Of a stretch of DNA of 5,818 nt, positions 1 to 5,608 are shown in pieces. Numbering within the stretch: the first letter of the stretch is position 1; the number at the start of each line of letters is the position of its first letter. The stretch covers positions 1 through 5,818 of the forward strand of contig SCUG01000108.1 of assembly GCA_004297645.1 (NCBI GenBank). The letters are read 5' to 3'. Both the position numbers and the translations under genes were made by a program. The notes under the pieces are model-generated. The model did not search any database, was not told where the DNA came from, and saw only the letters and a list, made by a program, of their open reading frames with translations. The DNA comes from Saprospiraceae bacterium. GTDB lineage: Bacteria; Bacteroidota; Bacteroidia; Chitinophagales; Saprospiraceae.

Positions 1-10
1 CTATCCTTAA

Positions 11-42
11 GAAAAAGAGACAAAAGCATACGCCTCTTTTTC
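11..42. terminator. Weak hairpin, possible terminator of an upstream gene
   Basis: A perfect 9-bp inverted repeat (GAAAAAGAG at 11-19, CTCTTTTTC at 34-42) encloses a 14-nt loop. The right arm contains five T on the plus strand and the left arm gives five T on the minus strand, so it could end transcription from either side. It contains only four G:C pairs and has a large loop, so it is weaker than the other three hairpins in the window. The gene it would serve lies outside the window. It could instead be part of the rho leader if transcription of rho starts further upstream. Confidence 0.4.
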
Positions 43-48
43 AGATAT

Positions 49-132
49 CACCTGACATTACTCAACACCTTTCGCACAAACACAATAACACACTAACCTT
101 ATTTTTCTTTAGAAAACTCATCATTTTTTACC
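49..132 (+). promoter_or_regulatory. C-rich, G-poor leader of rho (possible rut-like region)
   Basis: From about 55 to the rho ATG at 133 I count roughly 22 C but only 2 G. The stretch is unstructured, with many CA, AC and TC steps. Such C-over-G single-stranded RNA is the kind of sequence Rho binds (rut sites), and E. coli rho is known to be controlled by Rho-dependent termination in its own leader. That makes autoregulation plausible here, but it is inference. It requires transcription to start upstream of about position 50, and I found no convincing promoter there. An imperfect -7-like box (TATTTTTC, 100-107) lies inside the region; if that is the real promoter, the C-rich part is not transcribed. 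No Shine-Dalgarno sequence precedes the ATG. Confidence 0.35.
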
Positions 133-1944
133 ATGTACGATATTTTGCAATTGAACGACATGCTTGTTCCCGAATTGCGGGAAATTGCCGAGCACTTAGA
201 AGTGAACGGATTCAAGCGATTAGCCAAACAGGACCTAATTTATAAAATACTGGACCAGCAAGCTGTGGCCGGAAAGCAGGCTGCTAAAACCAGCAATGGA
301 GCGACAGCGCAAAAATCTGCACCGTCCGAACAACTTGAGTCCAAGCCCCTCCCTCTGCGGAAAAGTGCCACGTTCAGAAGTAGCGAAGGCCCCGACAGCC
401 CCCCCCGGCGACCGCGCTCCGAAAGAAGCGAACAGCGGCCTGCCAACACTGCCCGTCCCGGCAGGAATAGCGGGTTCAGCTTCGGCAGACCCACTCAGGA
501 TTGGCCCGCCGATATTCCTCCGCAAAATGAGGACATGCCCATACGCAGGAATAAGCCCTTCGAGGATTCACCTACTTTTATTCCTCCGCAAAATGAGGAC
601 ATGCCCATACGCAGGAATAAGCCCTTCGAGGATTCACCTACTTTTATTCCCCCGCAAAATGAGGACGTGCCCACACGCAGGAATAAGCCCTTCGAGGATT
701 CACCTGCTTTTATTCCCCCGCAAGTGCAACAACCATCTTCCCCGATGGACCTGATAGTTGATCCTCCTTACGTGCCGGAAGAGAGAGGGAGTATGGGCAC
801 CTCGGATAAATTTGATATTGAACTGGACGGCATTATCGAAGGCGTGGGCATATTGGAAATGATGCCCGACGGGTACGGATTCCTCCGGTCTTCTGACTAC
901 AACTACCTCACTTCGCCCGACGATATCTATGTGTCTCCGTCCCAGATAAAGCTTTTCGGCCTGCGCACTGGTGACACAGTACAAGGTGCCATCCGCCCGC
1001 CTAAGGAAGGAGAAAAATACTTCGCTCTGCTGCGGGTTTCAAAAATCAATGGCTTGGATCCGAAAGATATCCGTGACCGGGTGCCGTTCGACTACCTCAC
1101 GCCATTGTTTCCCGACCAGAAATTCAACCTATGTGTTTCGCCCACCGGCAGGGATTTTAGCACCCGGACGATAGACATGTTCTCTCCCATAGGCATGGGG
1201 CAGCGCGGCCTCATTGTGGCACAGCCCAAAACGGGAAAAACATTCTTGCTGAAAGATGTGGCCAATGCCATTGCCAAGAATCACCCTGATTGCTACATCA
1301 TTGTCCTTCTGGTGGATGAACGCCCCGAAGAGGTGACCGACTTCAAGCGCAGTGTAAATGCAGAAGTGGTAGCCTCCACCTTCGATGAGCCTGCCGAAAA
1401 CCACGTTCGCGTCGCTGGCATGGTACTCGAAAAAGCAAAAAGGCTCGTGGAGTGCGGGCACAACGTGGTGGTGCTACTCGATTCCATCACAAGGTTGGCC
1501 AGGGCTTACAACACCGTGGCACCAGCCAGTGGCAAAGTGCTCTCTGGTGGTGTAGAAGCCAACGCCTTGCACAAACCCAAGAAATTTTTCGGCGCCGCCC
1601 GCAACATTGAGGGTGGTGGCTCACTCACCATCCTCGCTACGGCACTCATTGATACAGGTTCAAAAATGGACAGCGTCATCTTTGAGGAATTCAAAGGCAC
1701 CGGCAACATGGAGCTGCAACTCGACCGCACGCTGGCCAACAAGCGCCTTTACCCTGCCGTTGACCTTACCACATCGAGCACGCGACGCGACGACTTGCTG
1801 CTCGACAAAGATACCTTGCAGCGCATGTTTATCCTGCGCAACCACCTGGCTGACATGAAGCCCGTTGAAGCCATGGAGTTTTTGCTCAAGCACTTGCAAT
1901 CTTCGAGAAGCAACGACGAATTTTTGGCCTCGATGAACGGGTAA
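133..1944 (+). CDS. rho: Transcription termination factor Rho with long disordered insert
   Basis: Hexameric RNA-dependent ATPase/helicase of the cytoplasm that loads on C-rich nascent RNA and pulls it from RNA polymerase. Domains: Rho N-terminal SAP-like helical domain (residues 1-43); a low-complexity Pro/Arg/Ser/Asn-rich linker (about 45-225) with three 22-residue repeats at 128-193; OB-fold RNA-binding domain (about 228-305) with RNP motifs GYGFLRS (247-253) and DIYVS (264-268); RecA-type ATPase (about 310-603). Visible key residues: Walker A AQPKTGKT (363-370), catalytic Glu396 in DERPEE, Walker B with Asp450 in LLDSITR, Q-loop VLSGGVEANALH (469-480), R-loop TGSKM (508-512) and arginine finger Arg551. 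From Walker A to the finger it aligns without gaps to E. coli Rho as I recall it, at an offset of 185. E. coli Rho is 419 aa, so nearly all the extra length is the linker. The ATG at 133 fits the usual start of the family in Bacteroidota. The insert is known in this phylum; in Bacteroides thetaiotaomicron a comparable region has been reported to drive Rho phase separation. The gene seems monocistronic, ending at the hairpin at 1981-2026. Confidence 0.98.
   Translation: MYDILQLNDMLVPELREIAEHLEVNGFKRLAKQDLIYKILDQQAVAGKQAAKTSNGATAQKSAPSEQLESKPLPLRKSATFRSSEGPDSPPRRPRSERSEQRPANTARPGRNSGFSFGRPTQDWPADIPPQNEDMPIRRNKPFEDSPTFIPPQNEDMPIRRNKPFEDSPTFIPPQNEDVPTRRNKPFEDSPAFIPPQVQQPSSPMDLIVDPPYVPEERGSMGTSDKFDIELDGIIEGVGILEMMPDGYGFLRSSDYNYLTSPDDIYVSPSQIKLFGLRTGDTVQGAIRPPKEGEKYFALLRVSKINGLDPKDIRDRVPFDYLTPLFPDQKFNLCVSPTGRDFSTRTIDMFSPIGMGQRGLIVAQPKTGKTFLLKDVANAIAKNHPDCYIIVLLVDERPEEVTDFKRSVNAEVVASTFDEPAENHVRVAGMVLEKAKRLVECGHNVVVLLDSITRLARAYNTVAPASGKVLSGGVEANALHKPKKFFGAARNIEGGGSLTILATALIDTGSKMDSVIFEEFKGTGNMELQLDRTLANKRLYPAVDLTTSSTRRDDLLLDKDTLQRMFILRNHLADMKPVEAMEFLLKHLQSSRSNDEFLASMNG
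514..723 (+). repeat. 66-bp tandem repeat (3 full units plus 12 bp) inside rho
   Basis: Units lie at 514-579, 580-645 and 646-711, followed by a 12-bp start of a fourth unit at 712-723. Each encodes 22 residues beginning IPPQNED and ending KPFEDSP[TA]F, so gain or loss of a unit keeps the reading frame. Units 1 and 2 are identical over all 66 bases. Unit 3 differs at four positions (651, 667, 674, 706), all A:T/G:C transitions; three change the residue (Met to Val, Ile to Thr, Thr to Ala) and one is silent. The partial fourth unit shares the unit-3 form at its third-position C. Identity at silent positions indicates recent duplication by slippage or unequal recombination. Each unit mixes a basic RRNK patch with acidic ED pairs and prolines, as expected of a disordered spacer. 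Confidence 0.97.
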
Positions 1945-1980
1945 GCACACCTTCAAACAAGGGCTGTTATTGGCCGCATA

Positions 1981-2026
1981 AAAGAGAGGTTTTTGACACA
2001 ATGGTCAAAAACCTCTCTTTTTTTTT
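1981..2026 (+). terminator. Strong intrinsic terminator of rho
   Basis: A perfect 17-bp stem (1981-1997 with 2004-2020) closes a 6-nt loop (ACAATG). It is followed by an uninterrupted T tract reaching 2026 (nine T in all, the first three within the stem). It begins 36 bases after the rho stop codon. The stem is A-T rich at the base but holds a GAGAGG/CCTCTC block. Its position and T tract indicate that it ends the rho transcript and insulates the downstream aminopeptidase gene. Confidence 0.93.
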
Positions 2027-2056
2027 GGGCCGGTTCCGGCCATAGTTCGAGATTTG
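2024..2056 (+). promoter_or_regulatory. Candidate promoter of the aminopeptidase P gene
   Basis: The last Ts of the rho terminator plus the next G form TTTG (2024-2027), matching the Bacteroidota -33 element. After 21 bases comes GAGATTTG (2049-2056), one mismatch from the -7 consensus TAnnTTTG. Transcription would then start near 2062, giving a leader of about 25 bases to the ATG at 2087. A 6-bp inverted repeat, GGCCGG-TT-CCGGCC (2028-2041), sits between the two boxes and could be an operator, though this is only suggestive. Support is limited to motif and position: some promoter is needed here because a strong terminator lies just upstream. Confidence 0.28.
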
Positions 2057-2086
2057 TCTTTTCCTAATCAAATCACAACACCTCCT

Positions 2087-3868
2087 ATGACCGTAAATGA
2101 AAGATTGACCGCTCTCCGCATCGCCATGAAGGCGAGCGGCCTCGCCGCATACATCGTCCCATCAAGCGACCCCCACCAAGGTGAATACGTAGCCGCACAC
2201 TGGAAAGCCCGCGAATGGATTTCGGGATTTACCGGTTCGGCAGGGACGGTAGTCGTTACGTTGGACCATGCCGGGCTATGGACCGATAGCCGATATTTTT
2301 TGCAGGCTGAAGAGCAGCTGAAAGGCAGCTCCGTGGAACTGCATAAACTAAACATCCCACACACCCCGGAACACCTCGAATGGATGCAGGAAAACCTCCC
2401 CTCAGGCAGCAAAGCCGGGCTGGATGGCCGGCTGTTTTCCGTGGGGCAGGTAAGGCACCTCGCTAAAAAATTTCACCCCAAAAATATAGACCTCGATACT
2501 ACCTCCGGCCTCATCAGTGACATCTGGACAGACCGCCCACCACTCCCCCAACACCCCGTGTTCGAACTTGAGGTGAAATACGCCGGGGCATCGCGGGGGC
2601 AAAAAATTCAGGCCGTCAGAGGAAAAATGGAAAAAGCTGACTACCACCTCGTTTCCACGCTCGACGACATTGCCTGGCTTTTCAACCTCAGGGGCGGCGA
2701 CGTGCCTTGCACTCCCGTGTTCTATGCTTATGCCGTAGTGGCCACGGATGCTGCTTTTCTTTTTATTGAAGAGTCGAAAGTGCCGGCAGATTTAAAAGGA
2801 AAACTCAACAAGGATGGCGTCATTGTAATGCCCTACACCTCCATTGAACTATTTCTGAAAAACATCCCCACCGGTAAAATTATTTCAGTGGACTTAGCCT
2901 CCACCAGTAACCAGGTGTTCAATGCCATAGACTCCGAAAAAATCAAAGAAGGCACCAACATCACCAGCTCGTTGAAGGCCATTAAAAACCCCGTCGAAAT
3001 TCAGCATTTTAAAGAAGTGATGAGAATAGATGCCGTGGCCTTAGTACAGCTCTATCGCTGGCTTGATGAAACCCTCGTAAAACGGCCGGTGCCCGAAAGC
3101 GAAGTGGCCGTGAGGCTTAATGAATTTCGCCAGGCACAGGGTGGCTATTTTGGCGAGAGTTTCGATGCCATTGCCGGATACAACAGCAACGGCGCCATTG
3201 TGCATTACCACGCCGAACCCGGCACCTGCGCCAACATCAAACCCGAAGGTATGCTCCTGCTCGATAGCGGAGGACAATACCTGAACGGCACGACCGACAT
3301 CACCCGAACCATCGCCCTGAGCAAGCCTTCCGTTGAGCAAAAGAGGGATTTCACCTTGGTGCTGAAAGGCCACATTGCACTCGGCAATGTGAAGTTCCCG
3401 CAGGGCACTACCGGCGTGCAGCTTGACATCCTGGCCAGAATGTATCTCTGGCAAAATGGCCTGAATTACGGCCACGGCACGGGCCACGGGGTGGGCTTTT
3501 TCAACAATGTCCACGAAGGCCCGCAGGGCATCTCGCCTACCGCAGGTACACCGAAGGCCAGCGTGACCATTGAACCCGGCATGGTCACTTCCAATGAACC
3601 CGGATTGTACAGGGCTGGCCAATACGGCATTCGAACGGAGAATCTCGTGCTCTGCGTGGAGGATGAGGAAAATGACTTCGGCAAGTTTTACCGCTTTAAA
3701 ACCCTCACCCTTTTCCCCATTGATTTGAACTTGGTGGACGAAGGTCTTTTGAGCGATGATGAAAAAGCGTGGATAAACAGCTATCACGAAAAGGTGTTCG
3801 CCAGTGTTTCCCCATTGTTAAATGAAGCGGAAAAAGCGTGGCTGAAAGAAAAGTGCGGGAAGATATAG
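2087..3868 (+). CDS. pepP: Xaa-Pro aminopeptidase (aminopeptidase P, M24B family, XPNPEP1-like)
   Basis: Cytosolic metallopeptidase that removes the N-terminal residue from peptides whose second residue is proline, normally with two Mn2+ ions. The 593-aa product has the three-part long form of the family: creatinase-type N-domain (about 5-130, with YIVPSSDPHQGEY and FTGSAGT), a second creatinase-like domain (about 150-300), the pita-bread M24 catalytic domain (about 305-520) and a C-terminal M24_C extension (about 530-593). Metal ligands by position are Asp393 (LLLDSGG), Asp404 (TTDITRT), His467 (GTGHGVG), Glu504 (SNEPGLY) and Glu518 (IRTEN); active-site histidines are His373 (AIVHYHAE) and His476 (NVHEGP). 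Their spacing closely follows human XPNPEP1, so activity is expected. It is longer than E. coli PepP (441 aa). There is no signal peptide or membrane segment. I chose the ATG at 2087, which gives the usual MxxxERLxALR start; an in-frame TTG at 2054 would add 11 residues without family support. No Shine-Dalgarno is present. It is convergent with the citrate synthase gene. Confidence 0.95.
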   Translation: MTVNERLTALRIAMKASGLAAYIVPSSDPHQGEYVAAHWKAREWISGFTGSAGTVVVTLDHAGLWTDSRYFLQAEEQLKGSSVELHKLNIPHTPEHLEWMQENLPSGSKAGLDGRLFSVGQVRHLAKKFHPKNIDLDTTSGLISDIWTDRPPLPQHPVFELEVKYAGASRGQKIQAVRGKMEKADYHLVSTLDDIAWLFNLRGGDVPCTPVFYAYAVVATDAAFLFIEESKVPADLKGKLNKDGVIVMPYTSIELFLKNIPTGKIISVDLASTSNQVFNAIDSEKIKEGTNITSSLKAIKNPVEIQHFKEVMRIDAVALVQLYRWLDETLVKRPVPESEVAVRLNEFRQAQGGYFGESFDAIAGYNSNGAIVHYHAEPGTCANIKPEGMLLLDSGGQYLNGTTDITRTIALSKPSVEQKRDFTLVLKGHIALGNVKFPQGTTGVQLDILARMYLWQNGLNYGHGTGHGVGFFNNVHEGPQGISPTAGTPKASVTIEPGMVTSNEPGLYRAGQYGIRTENLVLCVEDEENDFGKFYRFKTLTLFPIDLNLVDEGLLSDDEKAWINSYHEKVFASVSPLLNEAEKAWLKEKCGKI

Positions 3869-3887
3869 CTTTCGAAAAGAGGCATAC

Positions 3888-3924
3888 AAAAAGCCATCTC
3901 ACCGGTTCTGGCGGGATGGCTTTT
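3888..3924. terminator. Bidirectional terminator between convergent genes
   Basis: AAAAGCCATC (3889-3898) pairs with GATGGCTTTT (3915-3924). The stem continues inward through a G-U pair, one mismatch and two further C:G pairs around a GGTTCT loop. On the plus strand the stem ends in TTTT followed by ATTTTT; on the minus strand it ends in five T from the A run at 3888-3892. It lies 20 bases past the aminopeptidase stop and 22 bases past the citrate synthase stop on the other strand, so it can serve both. Confidence 0.88.
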
Positions 3925-3946
3925 ATTTTTAAAAAATGCGGATGGC

Positions 3947-5272
3947 CTAATTCACCGGCACAGCTTTACGCTCCTCAACCACTTTTTTCAAAGCTTGTAA
4001 GGTGATGGATTTTGGCCGTTCGAGTGGCAGGCCCAAAGCTCTTGCCCAACAAAGCGAAGCCAGTACGCCAAGCGCTCTGGATACGCCAAACAGCACCGTG
4101 TAGAAGCTGTACTCTGTCAGGCCATAATGTACCAAAATAGCCCCGGAGTGGGCATCAACGTTGGGCCACGGGTTTTTCACCTTGCCGAGGCCCTCCAAGA
4201 TGGGCGGCACTACTTCGAATACCTTCCAAACCACGTTTATGAAATCATCGTCTTTAATATTTCGCTCGGCGAACTGCTTTTGGGCGATGAAGCGAGGGTC
4301 GGGTTTCCGGAGGACGGCATGGCCATAGCCCGGGACGACTTTGCCTTCGGCAAGCGTTTGTTTTACATACGCTGATATCTGGCTGGCAGTTGGCTTCCGG
4401 GTGCCGATGGCTTCCACCATTTCAAAAATCCATTTGATGACCTCCTGATTTGCGAGGCCATGCAGCGGGCCTGCCAAAGCAGCCATGCCTGCGGCAAAAG
4501 ACAGGTAGGGGTCGCTAAGGGTGGAACCCACGAGGTGGGTGGTATGCGCCGAGGCATTACCACCTTCATGGTCGGCATGAATAGTCAGGTAAAGCCGCAT
4601 GAGTTTTTTGAACCCTTCGGTCTTGGAATTTCCCAGCATATGCGCCAGGTTGGCGGCCCAGTCGAGGTTGGGGCTGGGAGCGATATGGCCGCCGTTGTGG
4701 TAGCTGCGGCGGTAGATGTATGCAGCAACGCGGGGCAGTCTGGCAATCAGGTTCATCGTGTCCTCATAGGCAGCGTCCCAATAATCGTCTTTGCTCAGGC
4801 CTTCGGCATAACGTTGCGAGAACACGGAATCCACCTGCATAGTGGTAATGGCAATGATGAACTGGGTCATCGGGTGGGTATCGGGCGATAGCCCGTCCAG
4901 CACCTTGAAAGTCTGGGGTGGCACTACGCTTCTTTTGTTCCACTCTTTGCTGAGCCAGGCTACCTCTTTGTCTGTGGGTATTTCACCGGCGAGCAATAGC
5001 CAAAAAAGCCCTTCAGGGAGGGGTTCATCGCCATCGCCCTTAGGTAGCTTTTCGCGTAGTTCCGGTATCGAATACCCTCTAAAGCGAATGCCCTCATCTG
5101 CATCGAGCAGGGAAGGTTCCCATAGCAACATGGTGATGCCTCTGGCGCCGCCCGCTACTTGTGAAATATTCACATCGGCGATTTTTTGTTGCCCATTTTC
5201 AGCCAAAAAGGCTTTGAGTTCCTTTTTCACGGCTGTAGATTTTTCGAAAAACTTTTGCTTTAACGTATCCAT
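3947..5272 (-). CDS. gltA: Citrate synthase, eukaryotic (mitochondrial-like) type I
   Basis: Condenses oxaloacetate and acetyl-CoA to citrate and CoA, the entry step of the TCA cycle, in the cytoplasm. The 441-aa protein resembles mitochondrial citrate synthase far more than the E. coli hexameric type. Long blocks match as I recall pig heart enzyme: DEGIRFRGYSIPE (58-70), EPLPEGLFWLL (83-93), MRLYLTIHADHEGGN (225-239), LSDPYLSFAA, LAGPLHGLANQE (266-277), VVPGYGHAVLRK (312-323), KNPWPNVDAHSG (366-377), YTVLFGVSRALGVLA and GLPLERPKS. Catalytic His271, His318 and Asp373 and oxaloacetate-binding Arg327, Arg399 and Arg419 sit at pig numbering minus two. By family knowledge it is expected to be a homodimer without NADH control. 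Comparable enzymes are known in Geobacteraceae. I chose the ATG at 5270-5272 because MDTLKQKFFEKS aligns with the mature mitochondrial N terminus; the frame stays open to an ATG at 5405-5407, which would add 45 residues with no family counterpart. It has no Shine-Dalgarno sequence and appears monocistronic. Confidence 0.97.
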   Translation of the reverse strand: MDTLKQKFFEKSTAVKKELKAFLAENGQQKIADVNISQVAGGARGITMLLWEPSLLDADEGIRFRGYSIPELREKLPKGDGDEPLPEGLFWLLLAGEIPTDKEVAWLSKEWNKRSVVPPQTFKVLDGLSPDTHPMTQFIIAITTMQVDSVFSQRYAEGLSKDDYWDAAYEDTMNLIARLPRVAAYIYRRSYHNGGHIAPSPNLDWAANLAHMLGNSKTEGFKKLMRLYLTIHADHEGGNASAHTTHLVGSTLSDPYLSFAAGMAALAGPLHGLANQEVIKWIFEMVEAIGTRKPTASQISAYVKQTLAEGKVVPGYGHAVLRKPDPRFIAQKQFAERNIKDDDFINVVWKVFEVVPPILEGLGKVKNPWPNVDAHSGAILVHYGLTEYSFYTVLFGVSRALGVLASLCWARALGLPLERPKSITLQALKKVVEERKAVPVN

Positions 5273-5362
5273 TTTGGCAGGAAGTTTAAATTGTTGAATT
5301 GGAAAGGGTGTCTTGATTTTACTCACGCGAAGGAAAAAATAAGGTTCCAAAATCCGCGTGGC

Positions 5363-5370
5363 CAAAAATA
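5363..5370 (-). promoter_or_regulatory. Candidate -7 box of the citrate synthase promoter
   Basis: Read on the minus strand this is TATTTTTG, an exact match to the Bacteroidota -7 consensus TAnnTTTG. Transcription would start a few bases downstream, leaving a leader of about 85 bases before the ATG at 5272. No good TTTG -33 element is found at the expected distance upstream, which limits confidence. If correct, it rules out the longer in-frame start at 5407, which would lie outside the transcript. Confidence 0.35.
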
Positions 5371-5540
5371 AACAATGCCCCAGATTGGCCCCATGAACAT
5401 TTCGCATGGAAAAAGATGATAAATTTCACCTTTCACCTGCTTACTCGGAGGCATGCGCGGAGACCGGTATTTGGCTTTTGAAATGGCCGGCATAGTTTGT
5501 GGTCCAGTTGTCGAAATTTCACCCATAAGCTCAAGAATAG

Positions 5541-5574
5541 AAAAAGCGGCGGAAATAAATCTCCGCCGCTTTTT
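5541..5574 (-). terminator. Intrinsic terminator of the partial minus-strand gene
   Basis: A 13-bp stem (5541-5553 with 5562-5574) with the G:C-rich core GCGGCGGA/TCCGCCGC encloses an 8-nt loop. On the minus strand the stem is followed by five T from the A run at 5541-5545; on the plus strand by seven T. It lies about 35 bases beyond the stop codon at 5609-5611, so it most likely ends that gene and keeps its transcript from running into citrate synthase. Confidence 0.88.
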
Positions 5575-5608
5575 TTGGGTGGTGCATTAGCAAGGCCACG
5601 TCACCGTT

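Larger units (their letters stand above)
5273..5608. other. Gene-free stretch upstream of citrate synthase
   Basis: These 336 bases contain no gene I can support. They hold the candidate citrate synthase promoter (5363-5370), a terminator for the upstream minus-strand gene (5541-5574), and two copies of the 10-mer AAATTTCACC (5421-5430 and 5514-5523), the first directly followed by another TTTCACC (5431-5437). A 67-codon minus-strand reading frame (5323-5526) ends in a hydrophobic tail but has no recognisable domain, no ribosome binding site and overlaps the presumed promoter, so I treat it as chance. No tRNA, riboswitch or transposon end is evident. Confidence 0.6.

Noticed and set aside
296..754. 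152-codon plus-strand frame overlapping rho, with its own repeats
   Set aside because: Its repeats are the shifted translation of the 66-bp rho array, which stays open in any frame because the unit length is a multiple of three. The rho frame explains the sequence.
2054..2086. TTG start that would lengthen aminopeptidase P by 11 residues
   Set aside because: The ATG at 2087 gives the N terminus expected for the family, and the extra residues show no similarity and partly overlap the candidate promoter.
3471..3497. Repeated GGCCACGG words in the aminopeptidase gene
   Set aside because: They simply encode the glycine/histidine metal-site motif GHGTGHGVG.
3041..3787. 248-codon open frame on the minus strand within the aminopeptidase P gene
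   Set aside because: It is wholly antisense to a clearly functional gene, has no recognisable domain or ribosome binding site, and long antisense frames arise easily from the codon bias of such genes.
4460..4891. 143-codon plus-strand frame within citrate synthase
   Set aside because: Antisense shadow of a well-conserved enzyme gene; no domain or start signal.
5323..5526. 67-codon minus-strand frame with a hydrophobic C terminus
   Set aside because: It overlaps the probable citrate synthase promoter, starts only 15 bases after a strong terminator hairpin, and has no ribosome binding site or family resemblance.
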